A stretch of DNA of 8,759 nucleotides from Spirochaetaceae bacterium (GTDB taxonomy: Bacteria; Spirochaetota; Spirochaetia; Treponematales; Breznakiellaceae): assembly GCA_031279895.1 (NCBI GenBank), contig JAITHR010000278.1, positions 1 through 8,759 on the forward strand, read 5' to 3'. Below, piece after piece: positions 1 to 5,111 of this stretch. Below the pieces are notes generated by a model. It saw only the letters and a list, made by a program, of their open reading frames with translations, did no database searches and had not been told where the DNA came from. A program made the translations under genes and the position numbers. Within the stretch, counting starts at the first letter, position 1. Each line of letters starts with the position of its first letter.

Positions 1-133
1 GGAATTCCGTCCTAGCGCCGCGTTAGGACGTCCTAGCGTCACGGAATTCCGTCCTAGCGCCGCGTTAGGACGTCCTAGCGTCACGGAATTCCGTCCTAGC
101 GCCGCGTTAGGACGTCCTAGCGCCACGGAAGGA
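1..133. repeat. 42-bp tandem repeat, three copies, palindrome-rich
   Basis: Copies start at 1, 43 and 85. The only difference is one T-to-C near the end of copy three. A fourth, degenerate unit starts at 127. Each 42-mer is itself two related 21-bp halves sharing CGTCCTAGCG at 8, 29, 50, 71, 92 and 113. Each unit holds the palindromes GGAATTCC and GGACGTCC and an imperfect 21-bp inverted repeat around GTCCTAGCG...CGTTAGGAC. The array continues off the left edge. Confidence 0.9.
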
Positions 134-796
134 CGTCCCGCCAACACGCGGTCTTGCACCCGCGGGGCGCGGGCTTGCACCCGCAACACGCGGTCTTGCA
201 CCCGCAACACGCGGTCTTGCACCCGCGGGGCGCGGTCTTGCACCCGCGGGGCGCGGGCCTGCACCCGCACGGCGCGGGCTTGCACCCGCAGAGCGCGGGC
301 CTGCACCCGTGAGGCGCGGGCCTGCACCCGCACGGCGCGGAGTCCCCTCTCCGTCGTAAAGGTGCGCACCTCCGTCGTAAAGGTGCGCACCTCCGTCGTA
401 AAGGTGCGCACCTCCGTCGCAAAGGTGCGCACCTCCAAGGCAAAGGTGCGCACCTCCGTGGCAAAGGTGCGCACCTCCGTGGCAAAGGTGCGGAATTCCA
501 GAGCGCGGCGGCGTGTTGTCAAAGCGGGGCGGCGTGGTGCTGAAGCGCGGAGGCGTGGTGCCGAAGCGGGGAGTTGTGTTGTCAAAGTGCGGAGTTGTGT
601 GGTCAAAGCGGGGAGCTGTGGCGTCAAAGCGCGGAGCTGTGTGTCTGAAGCGGGGAGCTGTGTGTCTGGAGCGCGGCGGCGTGGTGCCGAGGCGGGGCGG
701 CGTGTTGTCAAAGCGGGAAGGCGTGGTGCTGAAGCGCGGAGGCGTGGTGCCGAAGCGCGGCGCGGCGTCCCCGAAACGCGGATGTTGACCGACTAG
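2..796 (+). CDS. Possible heptad-repeat protein, 3' part (N-terminus outside window)
   Basis: A plus-strand frame is open from the left edge to a TAG at 794-796, about 264 codons. It is built of seven-residue repeats because the DNA has a 21-bp period. In order it reads RPSxxLG/RPSVTEF pairs (to about 133), CTRxxRx units (about 134-340), RTSVVKV-type units (about 345-490), then RGAEAxR and CVxxAGS units (about 491-780), closing with MLTD. Position 1 of the heptad is nearly always R or C. The protein is very basic, with no hydrophobic core, signal peptide or known domain. In its favour, other plus frames hit stops in the units (for example TAG in the first sub-array) while this one survives four sub-arrays of different sequence. 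Against it, a 21-bp period keeps any stop-free frame open automatically, the start is not visible, and the minus strand also has an open heptad frame at 117-485. The same RTxVxK heptad reappears at 4896-5052. I do not recognise a function. Confidence 0.33.
   Translation, partial: EFRPSAALGRPSVTEFRPSAALGRPSVTEFRPSAALGRPSATEGRPANTRSCTRGARACTRNTRSCTRNTRSCTRGARSCTRGARACTRTARACTRRARACTREARACTRTARSPLSVVKVRTSVVKVRTSVVKVRTSVAKVRTSKAKVRTSVAKVRTSVAKVRNSRARRRVVKAGRRGAEARRRGAEAGSCVVKVRSCVVKAGSCGVKARSCVSEAGSCVSGARRRGAEAGRRVVKAGRRGAEARRRGAEARRGVPETRMLTD
134..341. repeat. 21-bp tandem repeat, sub-array 2 (about nine units)
   Basis: The block TGCACCCG recurs at 155, 176, 197, 218, 239, 260, 281, 302 and 323, exactly every 21 bp, followed by a variable linker and GCGCGG or ACGCGG. 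The register is the same as in the 42-bp repeat to the left (113 + 21 = 134, + 21 = 155), so it is a continuation with a different unit sequence. Confidence 0.9.
342..490. repeat. 21-bp tandem repeat, sub-array 3, with a 10-bp palindrome per unit
   Basis: The perfect palindrome GGTGCGCACC begins at 361, 382, 403, 424, 445 and 466. A seventh unit at 487 is broken to GGTGCGGAAT. Between palindromes lies TCCGTCGTAAA or a close variant. The register is continuous with the sub-arrays on both sides. Besides being possible coding repeats, six identical dyads two helical turns apart could place bound dimers on one DNA face; nothing else here supports that second reading. Confidence 0.9.
491..790. repeat. 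21-bp tandem repeat, sub-array 4 (about thirteen units)
   Basis: AGCG or AACG recurs at 502 and then every 21 bp through 775, with units such as GCGGGGAGCTGTGTGTCTGA and GCGCGGAGGCGTGGTGCCGA. A GGAATTCC like that of the first sub-array sits at its left end (492-499). Units containing GGAGCTGTGTG resemble the GGAGGCTGTGTTG stretch of repeat element A at 1021-1033, where the two hairpins are also 21 bp apart, so the array and the element may share an origin. Confidence 0.88.
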
Positions 797-811
797 CTGC
801 CTCCGGCGGCT

Positions 812-830
812 GGGGGGTCATAGACCCCCC
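812..830. other. G-run hairpin at the head of copy A
   Basis: GGGGGGTC, loop ATA, GACCCCCC form a perfect 8-bp stem just after the heptad ORF stop at 796. It occupies the place held in copies B and C by the palindrome around GGGGAACCGGTTCCCC. It could stop transcription from the left, but there is no T-tract. Confidence 0.5.
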
Positions 831-1014
831 AAACCCCCCACTGCGACTTCCTGCGCCGCGCACCGAACCACGACCCGCCCCTTACTACGCACAACAACGC
901 ACTGCTTCCAAACCGCCCGCCGTTGCGCGGAGCGTAGCCGCGCCTAAGCAGTAGCCAGCCCGCACACCGGACAGGGTGTTGCACCATTCGGAAACACCAG
1001 GCGGCCATGCCGGA

Positions 1015-1049
1015 ACAGCCGGAGGCTGTGTTGAAACAGCCGGAGGCTG
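1015..1049 (+). repeat. Two tandem GGA-loop hairpins (CAGCC/GGCTG type)
   Basis: CAGCC-GGA-GGCTG occurs at 1016-1028 and 1037-1049. The first stem extends by one pair to six (1015-1029). The copies are exactly 21 bp apart, the same period as the array at 1-790. Confidence 0.75.
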
Positions 1050-1063
1050 GGCGGCCATGCTGA

Positions 1064-1080
1064 AACCGTGGGACACGGTT
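1064..1080 (+). repeat. GGA-loop hairpin, variant stem with 7 bp
   Basis: AACCGTG-GGA-CACGGTT is a perfect 7-bp stem with the same GGA loop as the neighbouring hairpins but a different stem sequence. It is the last repeat module before the gene starting at 1114. Confidence 0.75.
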
Positions 1081-1113
1081 GAAACAGGCGGCGGTCGGGT
1101 GTAGGGTTAAGGG

Positions 1114-2580
1114 ATGTGGTTCCGTTATTTGCTGCTTATTACGGCGCTGGCGGTGTTCTGGTACGCGCTGGTGCCTCTTGGGGGGGCTTTTATAAGCCGG
1201 CGGATCTGGCGGGTGTTCCGCGAGCGGTTCAACCGGCTGCGCCTCCGTCAGTTTCTCGATTACGCCGCGTACCAAAGGGCCGACGGGGAAAGTTACCGGT
1301 TCATAGGCGGGGTCGAGGCCGTGGAGGACACGATCCTCTGGGTCAGGAACGACCGCCTCTCCGTGCCGGCGCTTCTTGAAGGCGCCGAGGTCTATATACT
1401 CCCCGCGCCGGTGCGGGATCGGGACGCAAGCGCGTTTGACTTCCTCGGCGGGGCGCCGGAGAAGATCCGCTGGCAGCAGGTTACGGCGCTGACCGAAGGC
1501 GCGAAAGTCTTTATAGGCGGGCCGGTAACGCGGAAAGACCGGCGCCGCCTCTTTTCGTCAACCAAACGGAACCCGCTCCTTATTATTTTCTATGACGGCG
1601 GCGACCGCTCTCTGGGGCTCCGGGCGATTACGGCGCGGCGGCGCGGCAACGAATACTGGAACGCCGTTACCCCCTATGCGATTAGCGCGGGCGCGTTTTC
1701 CCTGCTTATAGTGGCGACCCACTTCCTTGCGCGTCCCGCTTTCCGCGTTACCGTGATAAGCGCGTGTATCGCGCTCCTTATCCCCCTGCTCCCGTTTTTC
1801 CCGCCAGGGGTGCTGTTTACCCTGTTCTACCGGAAGCTCTGGTGGCAGGGGCGGTCGTTTCGGGTGTACGGGGACCTGGCGGACGCGCCGCTCCGGTACC
1901 TGCGGCCCGGCACCGCCGCCGATTCCGGTGACTGGGAGTGCCGGCTTCCCGACGGGGAGCGGTACGGCGCGGTATATTGCGCGCCGGAAGACCTCGCGCG
2001 CCGCCGTATCCCCCTCTTCATACCGGGGAATAGCCAAAAAGACTGGTGCGCGTTCGGCGCTTTCGATGACGGGGACATCGGGAAAGTCCCGGAAGAGCCG
2101 AAGGACCCGACCGCGCCCTTCGGCGCCGTACCCGGTGATCCGGCGGTTCTGGCGTCCCGATACCGGCGCAAAGCGGCGGCGCTGGAACTGCTTTCCGCGG
2201 TGCTTCTTCTTACGGGCATCGCGCTTAACATCCTGTTTATCGCTGCCATCATAGCCTCCGGCGACCAGCCTCCGCCGCAGCCTCCGGCTGTTTCAGCACT
2301 GTTGTTTCTTAATGGTGCAACACCTTGTCCGTTGGGCGAGTCCGTGCTGCTTAGGCGCGGCTACGCTTCGCGCAGCCTCCGGCGCTTCGGGAGCCGTGCG
2401 TTGTTGTGCGTCGTAAGTGGCGGCGCGTTGTTCGGGGCGCGTGGCATGACGCTTATGGAACCGTCGGAGACGGCGTTGTTCGGGGCGGGGCGCGTCTCGC
2501 GCTACCGGGGGGTCTGGGGGAACCGGTTCCCCAGCCGCCGGAGACCAGCCTCCGGCTGTTTCAGCACTGTTGTTTCTTAA
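1114..2580 (+). CDS. Integral membrane protein of unknown function, with repeat-derived C-terminal tail
   Basis: The 488-residue product has predicted membrane helices at about 5-25, 188-206, 212-240 and 357-381. A soluble basic-to-mixed segment (about 28-185) contains WVRND near 76-80, an FIGGPV stretch near 133 and NPLLIIFYDGGD at 153-164. A second soluble segment (about 241-355) lies between helices 3 and 4. I recognise no catalytic motif and no family. The ATG at 1114 is chosen because AGGG at 1103-1106 is 7 bp upstream and the first residues start a helix. The natural end is probably near residue 393: codons 389-393 are the QPPAV block that ends other genes here, where malQ has TAA. At codon 394 this gene has TCA, so translation runs 95 codons through repeat copy B to TAA 2578-2580 in copy C. 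That tail is low-complexity and arginine- and serine-rich. It sits alone between inverted repeat copies. The gene call is firm; the role is open. Confidence 0.78.
   Translation: MWFRYLLLITALAVFWYALVPLGGAFISRRIWRVFRERFNRLRLRQFLDYAAYQRADGESYRFIGGVEAVEDTILWVRNDRLSVPALLEGAEVYILPAPVRDRDASAFDFLGGAPEKIRWQQVTALTEGAKVFIGGPVTRKDRRRLFSSTKRNPLLIIFYDGGDRSLGLRAITARRRGNEYWNAVTPYAISAGAFSLLIVATHFLARPAFRVTVISACIALLIPLLPFFPPGVLFTLFYRKLWWQGRSFRVYGDLADAPLRYLRPGTAADSGDWECRLPDGERYGAVYCAPEDLARRRIPLFIPGNSQKDWCAFGAFDDGDIGKVPEEPKDPTAPFGAVPGDPAVLASRYRRKAAALELLSAVLLLTGIALNILFIAAIIASGDQPPPQPPAVSALLFLNGATPCPLGESVLLRRGYASRSLRRFGSRALLCVVSGGALFGARGMTLMEPSETALFGAGRVSRYRGVWGNRFPSRRRPASGCFSTVVS
2278..2542 (-). repeat. Mosaic repeat element, copy B (reverse orientation)
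   Basis: It begins with the hairpin CAGCC-TCC-GGCTG (2278-2290), then the blocks GGTGCAACAC, TGCTTAGGCGCGGCTACGCT and TTGTTGTGCGTCGTAAG, ending in a 16-bp palindrome and CAGCCGCCGG. It carries an extra piece absent from copy C (about 2445-2495) containing CTTATGGAA and the alternative hairpin CCGTC-GGA-GACGG (2461-2473). The membrane protein frame reads through all of it. Confidence 0.82.
2517..2532. repeat. 16-bp perfect palindrome
   Basis: GGGGAACCGGTTCCCC at the head end of copy B. Its outer CTG/CAG arms are interrupted by one extra G compared with copy C. Confidence 0.85.
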
Positions 2581-2766
2581 TGGTGCAACACCCTGTCCGG
2601 TTACATTGCTGGTTGCTACTAAGGCGCGGCTACGCTTCGCGCAACGGCGAGCGGTTTGGAATCGTTGCGTTGTTGTGCGTAGTAAGGGGCGGCGCGTGGT
2701 TCGGGGCGCAACGCAGGAAGCCGCTACCGGGGGGTCTGGGGAACCGGTTCCCCAGCCGCCGGAGGC
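2546..2766 (-). repeat. Mosaic repeat element, copy C (reverse orientation)
   Basis: A direct tandem neighbour of copy B with only a three-base joint. Same block order: CAGCC-TCC-GGCTG hairpin at 2546-2558, GGTGCAACACCCTGTCCGG, GGCGCGGCTACGCTTCGCGC, TTGTTGTGCGTAGTAAGGGG, CCGGGGGGTCTGGGG, then a palindrome. At about 221 bp it is the cleanest complete copy and the best reference for the element. The TAA ending the membrane protein gene lies at 2578-2580 inside it. Confidence 0.85.
2736..2755. repeat. 20-bp perfect palindrome
   Basis: CTGGGGAACCGGTTCCCCAG equals its own reverse complement. It marks the head end of copy C, opposite the GGA hairpin end. Confidence 0.9.
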
Positions 2767-2842
2767 TACCGCGTACCACACCGCGCCTCGAAGCCAGCGG
2801 GGACTGCGTACCGTGCCGCGCCTCTAAGTTATCGTTGCCCGC
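2767..2842. other. Short intergenic stretch without a gene
   Basis: Between copy C and the 42-bp module I see only a loose duplication (CGTACCACACCGCGCCTC and CGTACCGTGCCGCGCCTC, about 45 bp apart). Frames through it translate to low-complexity peptide. No RNA gene is recognisable. Confidence 0.5.
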
Positions 2843-2884
2843 TTTGCCGCGGTATCAGGAAGCTTATGGAACAGTCGGAGACGG
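2843..2884 (+). repeat. Left arm of a 42-bp inverted repeat around CDF-tyrA
   Basis: This 42-mer runs from TTTGCCGCGGTATC through AAGCTTATG to GTCGGAGACGG. It matches the reverse complement of 4818-4859 at 39 of 42 positions (differences at offsets 15, 27 and 31). A shorter piece of the same module is inside copy B at about 2451-2473. Confidence 0.82.
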
Positions 2885-2996
2885 CGGAGGCTGCGCGAAG
2901 CGTAGCCGCGCCTAAGCAGCACGGACTCGCCCAACGGACAAGGTGTTGCACTACTTTGAGACAACAGGCGGCCATGTTTGAAACAGCCGGAGGCTG
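2885..2996 (+). repeat. Mosaic repeat element, copy D (partial, forward)
   Basis: It holds the hairpin GGCTGCGC-GAA-GCGTAGCC (2889-2907, one G-T pair), then CGCGCCTAAGCAG, GGACAAGGTGTTGCAC, AACAGGCGGCCATG and the terminal CAGCC-GGA-GGCTG at 2984-2996. The head half of the element is missing. The hairpin end faces the CDF gene, 48 bp away. Confidence 0.8.
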
Positions 2997-3034
2997 CGGC
3001 GGCGGCGGGTTGTGGAGGGGTGGGGAAGAGGGGT

Positions 3035-3038
3035 AGGA
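3035..3038 (+). promoter_or_regulatory. Ribosome binding site of the CDF gene
   Basis: AGGA lies 6 bp before ATG 3045, in a purine-rich run starting near 3013. It favours ATG 3045 over the in-frame GTG at 3012, which would add eleven unlikely residues (EGWGRGVGYG type). Confidence 0.6.
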
Positions 3039-3044
3039 TACGGC

Positions 3045-3959
3045 ATGGACAAACAAAAGGCCGGGTACACGGCGGGGATTGTGTCGATACTGGTGAACAC
3101 CGCGCTGTTCGGCGTCAAGCTTTGGGCCGGCATCAGCGCGGACTCCGTGGCCCTCAGCGCGGACGCATGGCATACGCTTTCGGATTCCCTAAGCTCCCTT
3201 ATGGTGGTGGCCGCGGTGAAACTGGCGGCGCGGAAAGCGGATAAGGAACACCCCTTCGGCCATGGCCGCTGGGAACACATCTCGTCGCTCTTCATCGCGT
3301 TTCTCCTGGCAATCATCGCGTTCGATTTCTTCAAAAACGCGCTCCAGCGCTTCCAGATGAAAGACGCCGCCGGTTTCGGGACCGCGGCGCTGGTCGTTAC
3401 GGCCTCCTCGGTTCTGGTAAAAGAAGCCCTGGCCCAATACGCCTTTTTCATTGGCCGGAAAACGAACAGCCCCAGCGTGAGCGCCGACGGCTGGCACCAC
3501 CGAACCGACGCGCTCTCTTCCGTGGCGGTGCTGGGCGGCATCTTCCTCTCCGAAAGGTTCTGGTGGATAGACAGCGCCCTGGGCGCGGTTATCGGCGTGA
3601 TGCTCGGCTTCGCGGCGTATACCATCGTGAGGACCGGCGTAACCAAACTCCTGGGGGAGGAGCCGGACGCGGACCTTATCGACCGGATCTCCGCGACCGC
3701 GCGCTCGGTATATAACGACGACCTGCGCCTCCACCACTTCCATATCCACAACTACGTGGCGCACAAGGAACTCACCCTGCATATCCGCCTTAATAAAGAC
3801 ATGACCATCGAGAACGGCCATCGGATCGCGAAAAGAATAGAGCGCGCGATCCGCGAGGAGTTTGACATTATCGCCACGGTGCGCATAGAGCCGCTGCGGA
3901 AGCCCCGCGCCAAGGCGGGCGCGCCGGAACCGTGCGAGTCCGCGGACAGGGTCCTATGA
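3045..3959 (+). CDS. Cation diffusion facilitator (CDF) family metal/proton antiporter
   Basis: This 304-residue inner-membrane protein has the CDF plan: about six helices in residues 8-200 and a cytoplasmic C-terminal domain (about 205-285). CDF proteins export Zn2+, Fe2+, Cd2+ or Mn2+ in exchange for protons, usually as dimers. Compared with E. coli FieF from memory, transport site A is H43/D47 in helix 2 (SADAWHTLSD) and H151/D155 in helix 5 (SADGWHHRTD). An HD-HD quartet is characteristic of zinc-preferring members, whereas FieF has DD-HD. Interfacial site B is intact: D66, H69, H73 in ADKEHPFGHG. In the C-terminal domain H246 and H259 match FieF ligands, but the usual HxD near the end is R280/E282, so the regulatory metal centre is probably altered. 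The first gene of a two-gene unit, its TGA overlaps the tyrA ATG. Family assignment is firm; zinc as substrate is inferred from site A only. Confidence 0.93.
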   Translation: MDKQKAGYTAGIVSILVNTALFGVKLWAGISADSVALSADAWHTLSDSLSSLMVVAAVKLAARKADKEHPFGHGRWEHISSLFIAFLLAIIAFDFFKNALQRFQMKDAAGFGTAALVVTASSVLVKEALAQYAFFIGRKTNSPSVSADGWHHRTDALSSVAVLGGIFLSERFWWIDSALGAVIGVMLGFAAYTIVRTGVTKLLGEEPDADLIDRISATARSVYNDDLRLHHFHIHNYVAHKELTLHIRLNKDMTIENGHRIAKRIERAIREEFDIIATVRIEPLRKPRAKAGAPEPCESADRVL

Positions 3960-4816
3960 AGCCCATAGAAACCTGCGCGGTCGGCATTGTGGGGCTGGGG
4001 CTTATGGGCGGCGCGTTCGCCAAAGGGCTGCGCCGGGCCGGACTTGCCGGCGCCGGGCTCTTTGCCTGCGACAAAGACGCGGCGGTTCTCGCGGCGGCGC
4101 TGGCAGCCGGGGACATCGACCGCGCCTTCCGGTCTCCCGAAACCATGCTTCCCCGCTGTAATCTGGTGATACTCTGCGTCAACCCCTCGACGCTGCTCCG
4201 TTTTATGGGACGCTTCATGGACGATTTCGCGCCGGACACCCTTATTACCGATATTGCCGGCGTAAAATCCGCTATTGCCGCGGCTATGGAGCGGGATCTG
4301 CGACCGGATATTGACTTTATACCCGGACATCCCATGGCCGGAAGCGAGAAAGGCGGCTACGCCCACGCCGCGTCCTGCGATTTCCGTGGCCGGAACTACA
4401 TTCTCACCCCGCTCCGGCGCAATAAGCCGGAAAATCTGGCGTTTCTCAAAGACCTTATCGCCCGTCTGGGGTTCGGGCGGATTACGGAAACCACCGCGGC
4501 GGCGCATGACCGGAACGTGGCGTTTACCTCGCAACTTTCCCATGTCATAGCCGCGGCGCTTATTGACTGCGAGACGGACGTTTCGATTACCCGTTTCGGC
4601 GGCGGCAGTTTTGAGGACCTGACCCGTATCGCCATGCTGAACGCGCCTATGTGGACGGAGATTTTTCTTGAGAACCGGCGGGAGCTGCTGGATCGGATAC
4701 GCCAGTTTCGGGGGAGCCTCGACAGGCTCGAAGACCTTATCCGAAAGGAAGATTCGGAGGGCCTTGAGCGGACCCTCCAGAATGTCCGCGAACGCCGCTC
4801 CCGTATGACCTGTTAG
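3956..4816 (+). CDS. tyrA: Prephenate dehydrogenase (single-domain TyrA)
   Basis: TyrA oxidatively decarboxylates prephenate to 4-hydroxyphenylpyruvate with NAD+, the step toward tyrosine. The 286-residue protein has a Rossmann fold with GLGLMG at 13-18 and D39 at the end of strand 2, suiting NAD+ over NADP+. Then come TDIAGVK (98-104), the prephenate-site GHPMAGSE with H125, HD at 184-185, SQLSH at 192-196 and FEDLTRIA at 219-226, whose R224 matches the substrate-binding arginine of the Aquifex enzyme. There is no chorismate mutase domain and no C-terminal ACT domain, so feedback control by tyrosine through ACT is not expected. Many family members have serine where G102 is (GSVK), a known type of variation. 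The start is ATG 3956, overlapping the CDF stop as ATGA; the GTG at 3932 would lie inside the upstream gene. CAGGG at 3947-3951 is the likely RBS. Arogenate as substrate cannot be excluded. Confidence 0.93.
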   Translation: MKPIETCAVGIVGLGLMGGAFAKGLRRAGLAGAGLFACDKDAAVLAAALAAGDIDRAFRSPETMLPRCNLVILCVNPSTLLRFMGRFMDDFAPDTLITDIAGVKSAIAAAMERDLRPDIDFIPGHPMAGSEKGGYAHAASCDFRGRNYILTPLRRNKPENLAFLKDLIARLGFGRITETTAAAHDRNVAFTSQLSHVIAAALIDCETDVSITRFGGGSFEDLTRIAMLNAPMWTEIFLENRRELLDRIRQFRGSLDRLEDLIRKEDSEGLERTLQNVRERRSRMTC

Positions 4817-4817
4817 C

Positions 4818-4830
4818 CCGTCTCCGACGG
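4818..4830 (+). terminator. Stop-proximal TCC-loop hairpin after tyrA
   Basis: CCGTC-TCC-GACGG starts 2 bp after the tyrA TAG and is followed by TTT. It is the same structure as the hairpins at the ends of malQ and the membrane protein gene, with another stem sequence. The stem is short (5 bp) and the T-run only three, so termination is plausible, not certain. Confidence 0.5.
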
Positions 4831-4859
4831 TTTCATAAGCTTCCCGATACCGCGGCAAA
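4818..4859 (-). repeat. Right arm of the 42-bp inverted repeat around CDF-tyrA
   Basis: The reverse complement matches 2843-2884 with three mismatches. One mismatch (A to C, offset 31) restores a full CCGTC/GACGG stem here, which is imperfect in the left arm. The two arms enclose copy D and the CDF-tyrA unit. Confidence 0.82.
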
Positions 4860-4895
4860 CCAATCTTCACCCGCTTTGAGCGGCAGTCTCCCCGT

Positions 4896-5052
4896 AGCGG
4901 CCACGACTGTTTTCGGCACAAAAACGTTCGTCTCCAAGGCGCGGACGAATGTTTCCAACGTAAAAACGTTCGTCTCCAAGTCACGCACGACTGTTTCCAA
5001 GGCGGAAATACGTGTTTCCAAAGCGGGGAGACGTGTCTATAACTCTCTATGA
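4896..5052 (+). repeat. Second 21-bp heptad array (possible remnant of a heptad-repeat gene)
   Basis: TTCCAA, CTCCAA or a near match recurs with exact 21-bp spacing (TCCAA at 4933, 4954, 4975, 4996 and 5017). The plus frame ending at TGA 5050-5052 reads RTNVSNV, KTFVSKS, RTTVSKA, EIRVSKA and then GRRVYNSL. That is the same RTxVxKx heptad as 345-490, although the DNA is less GC-rich. The frame is open back to 4768 with no ATG or GTG, only a TTG at 4876 without an RBS. On the minus strand 5021-4833 reads LETxVxx heptads from a TTG, also without an RBS. I cannot say which strand, if either, is translated. Confidence 0.7.
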
Positions 5053-5062
5053 ATAAAAGACT

Positions 5063-5111
5063 TACCGCCGGAGGCTGCTACGCGCAACAACGCACAAACC
5101 GCCGGAGGCTG
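5063..5111 (+). repeat. Internally deleted head fragment of the mosaic element
   Basis: CGCCGGAGGCTGCTACGCG, GCAACAACGCA and AAACCGCCGGAGGCTG are short matches to the head half of copies A and C in the same order, with the intervening bases missing. Confidence 0.6.

Larger units (their letters stand above)
799..1080 (+). repeat. Mosaic intergenic repeat element, copy A
   Basis: This roughly 250-bp block matches the reverse complement of copy C (2546-2766) along most of its length. Shared blocks in order: GCCGCCGG or a variant with a G-run; CTTCCTGCG; CCGAACCACG; CCCCTTACTACGCACAACAA; CAAACCGCNCGCCGTTGCGC; GCGTAGCCGCGCCTAAGCAG; ACCGGACAGGGTGTTGCACC; then one or more GGA-loop hairpins. It fills the gap before the membrane protein gene with its hairpin end toward that gene. 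No convincing ORF lies in it; the open frames are repeat translations. Confidence 0.82.

Noticed and set aside
117..485. Minus-strand frame of 122 codons with RRCAPLR and GCKTAxx heptads
   Set aside because: It is kept open by the 21-bp period; it covers less of the array than the plus frame and its heptad does not recur in the second array.
799..1080. Insertion sequence or MITE with target-site duplication
   Set aside because: No transposase is present and the two ends are not inverted copies of each other; I could not find a consistent short duplication at the borders, though copy mosaicism could hide one.
1079..1107. Promoter for the membrane protein gene (TTGAAA, 17 bp, TAGGGT)
   Set aside because: The -35 is good but lies in the hairpin tail of the repeat, the -10 matches only 3 of 6, and the start would fall on the ATG.
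793..1275. Minus-strand frame of 160 codons over copy A and the start of the membrane protein gene
   Set aside because: It is the reverse of copy A plus an antisense shadow of a well supported gene.
2406..2915. Plus-strand frames of 169 and 85 codons across copies B to D
   Set aside because: The peptide is the repeat read in other frames (LLRRGYASRNG and similar); the same phrases recur wherever the element occurs in either orientation.
2880..3000. tRNA or small structured RNA gene
   Set aside because: The stems found are short repeat hairpins; no cloverleaf, T-loop or conserved RNA motif can be traced.
3752..4984. Minus-strand frame of 410 codons antisense to tyrA
   Set aside because: It is long only because of GC-rich codon bias opposite tyrA; TyrA motifs are complete on the plus strand, and the antisense product has no recognisable domain.
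4833..5021. Minus-strand LETxVxx heptad frame of 62 codons
   Set aside because: It has a TTG start with no RBS and runs to the edge of the tyrA terminator; it may be real, but the plus-strand heptad matches the first array better, so it is only mentioned in the array entry.
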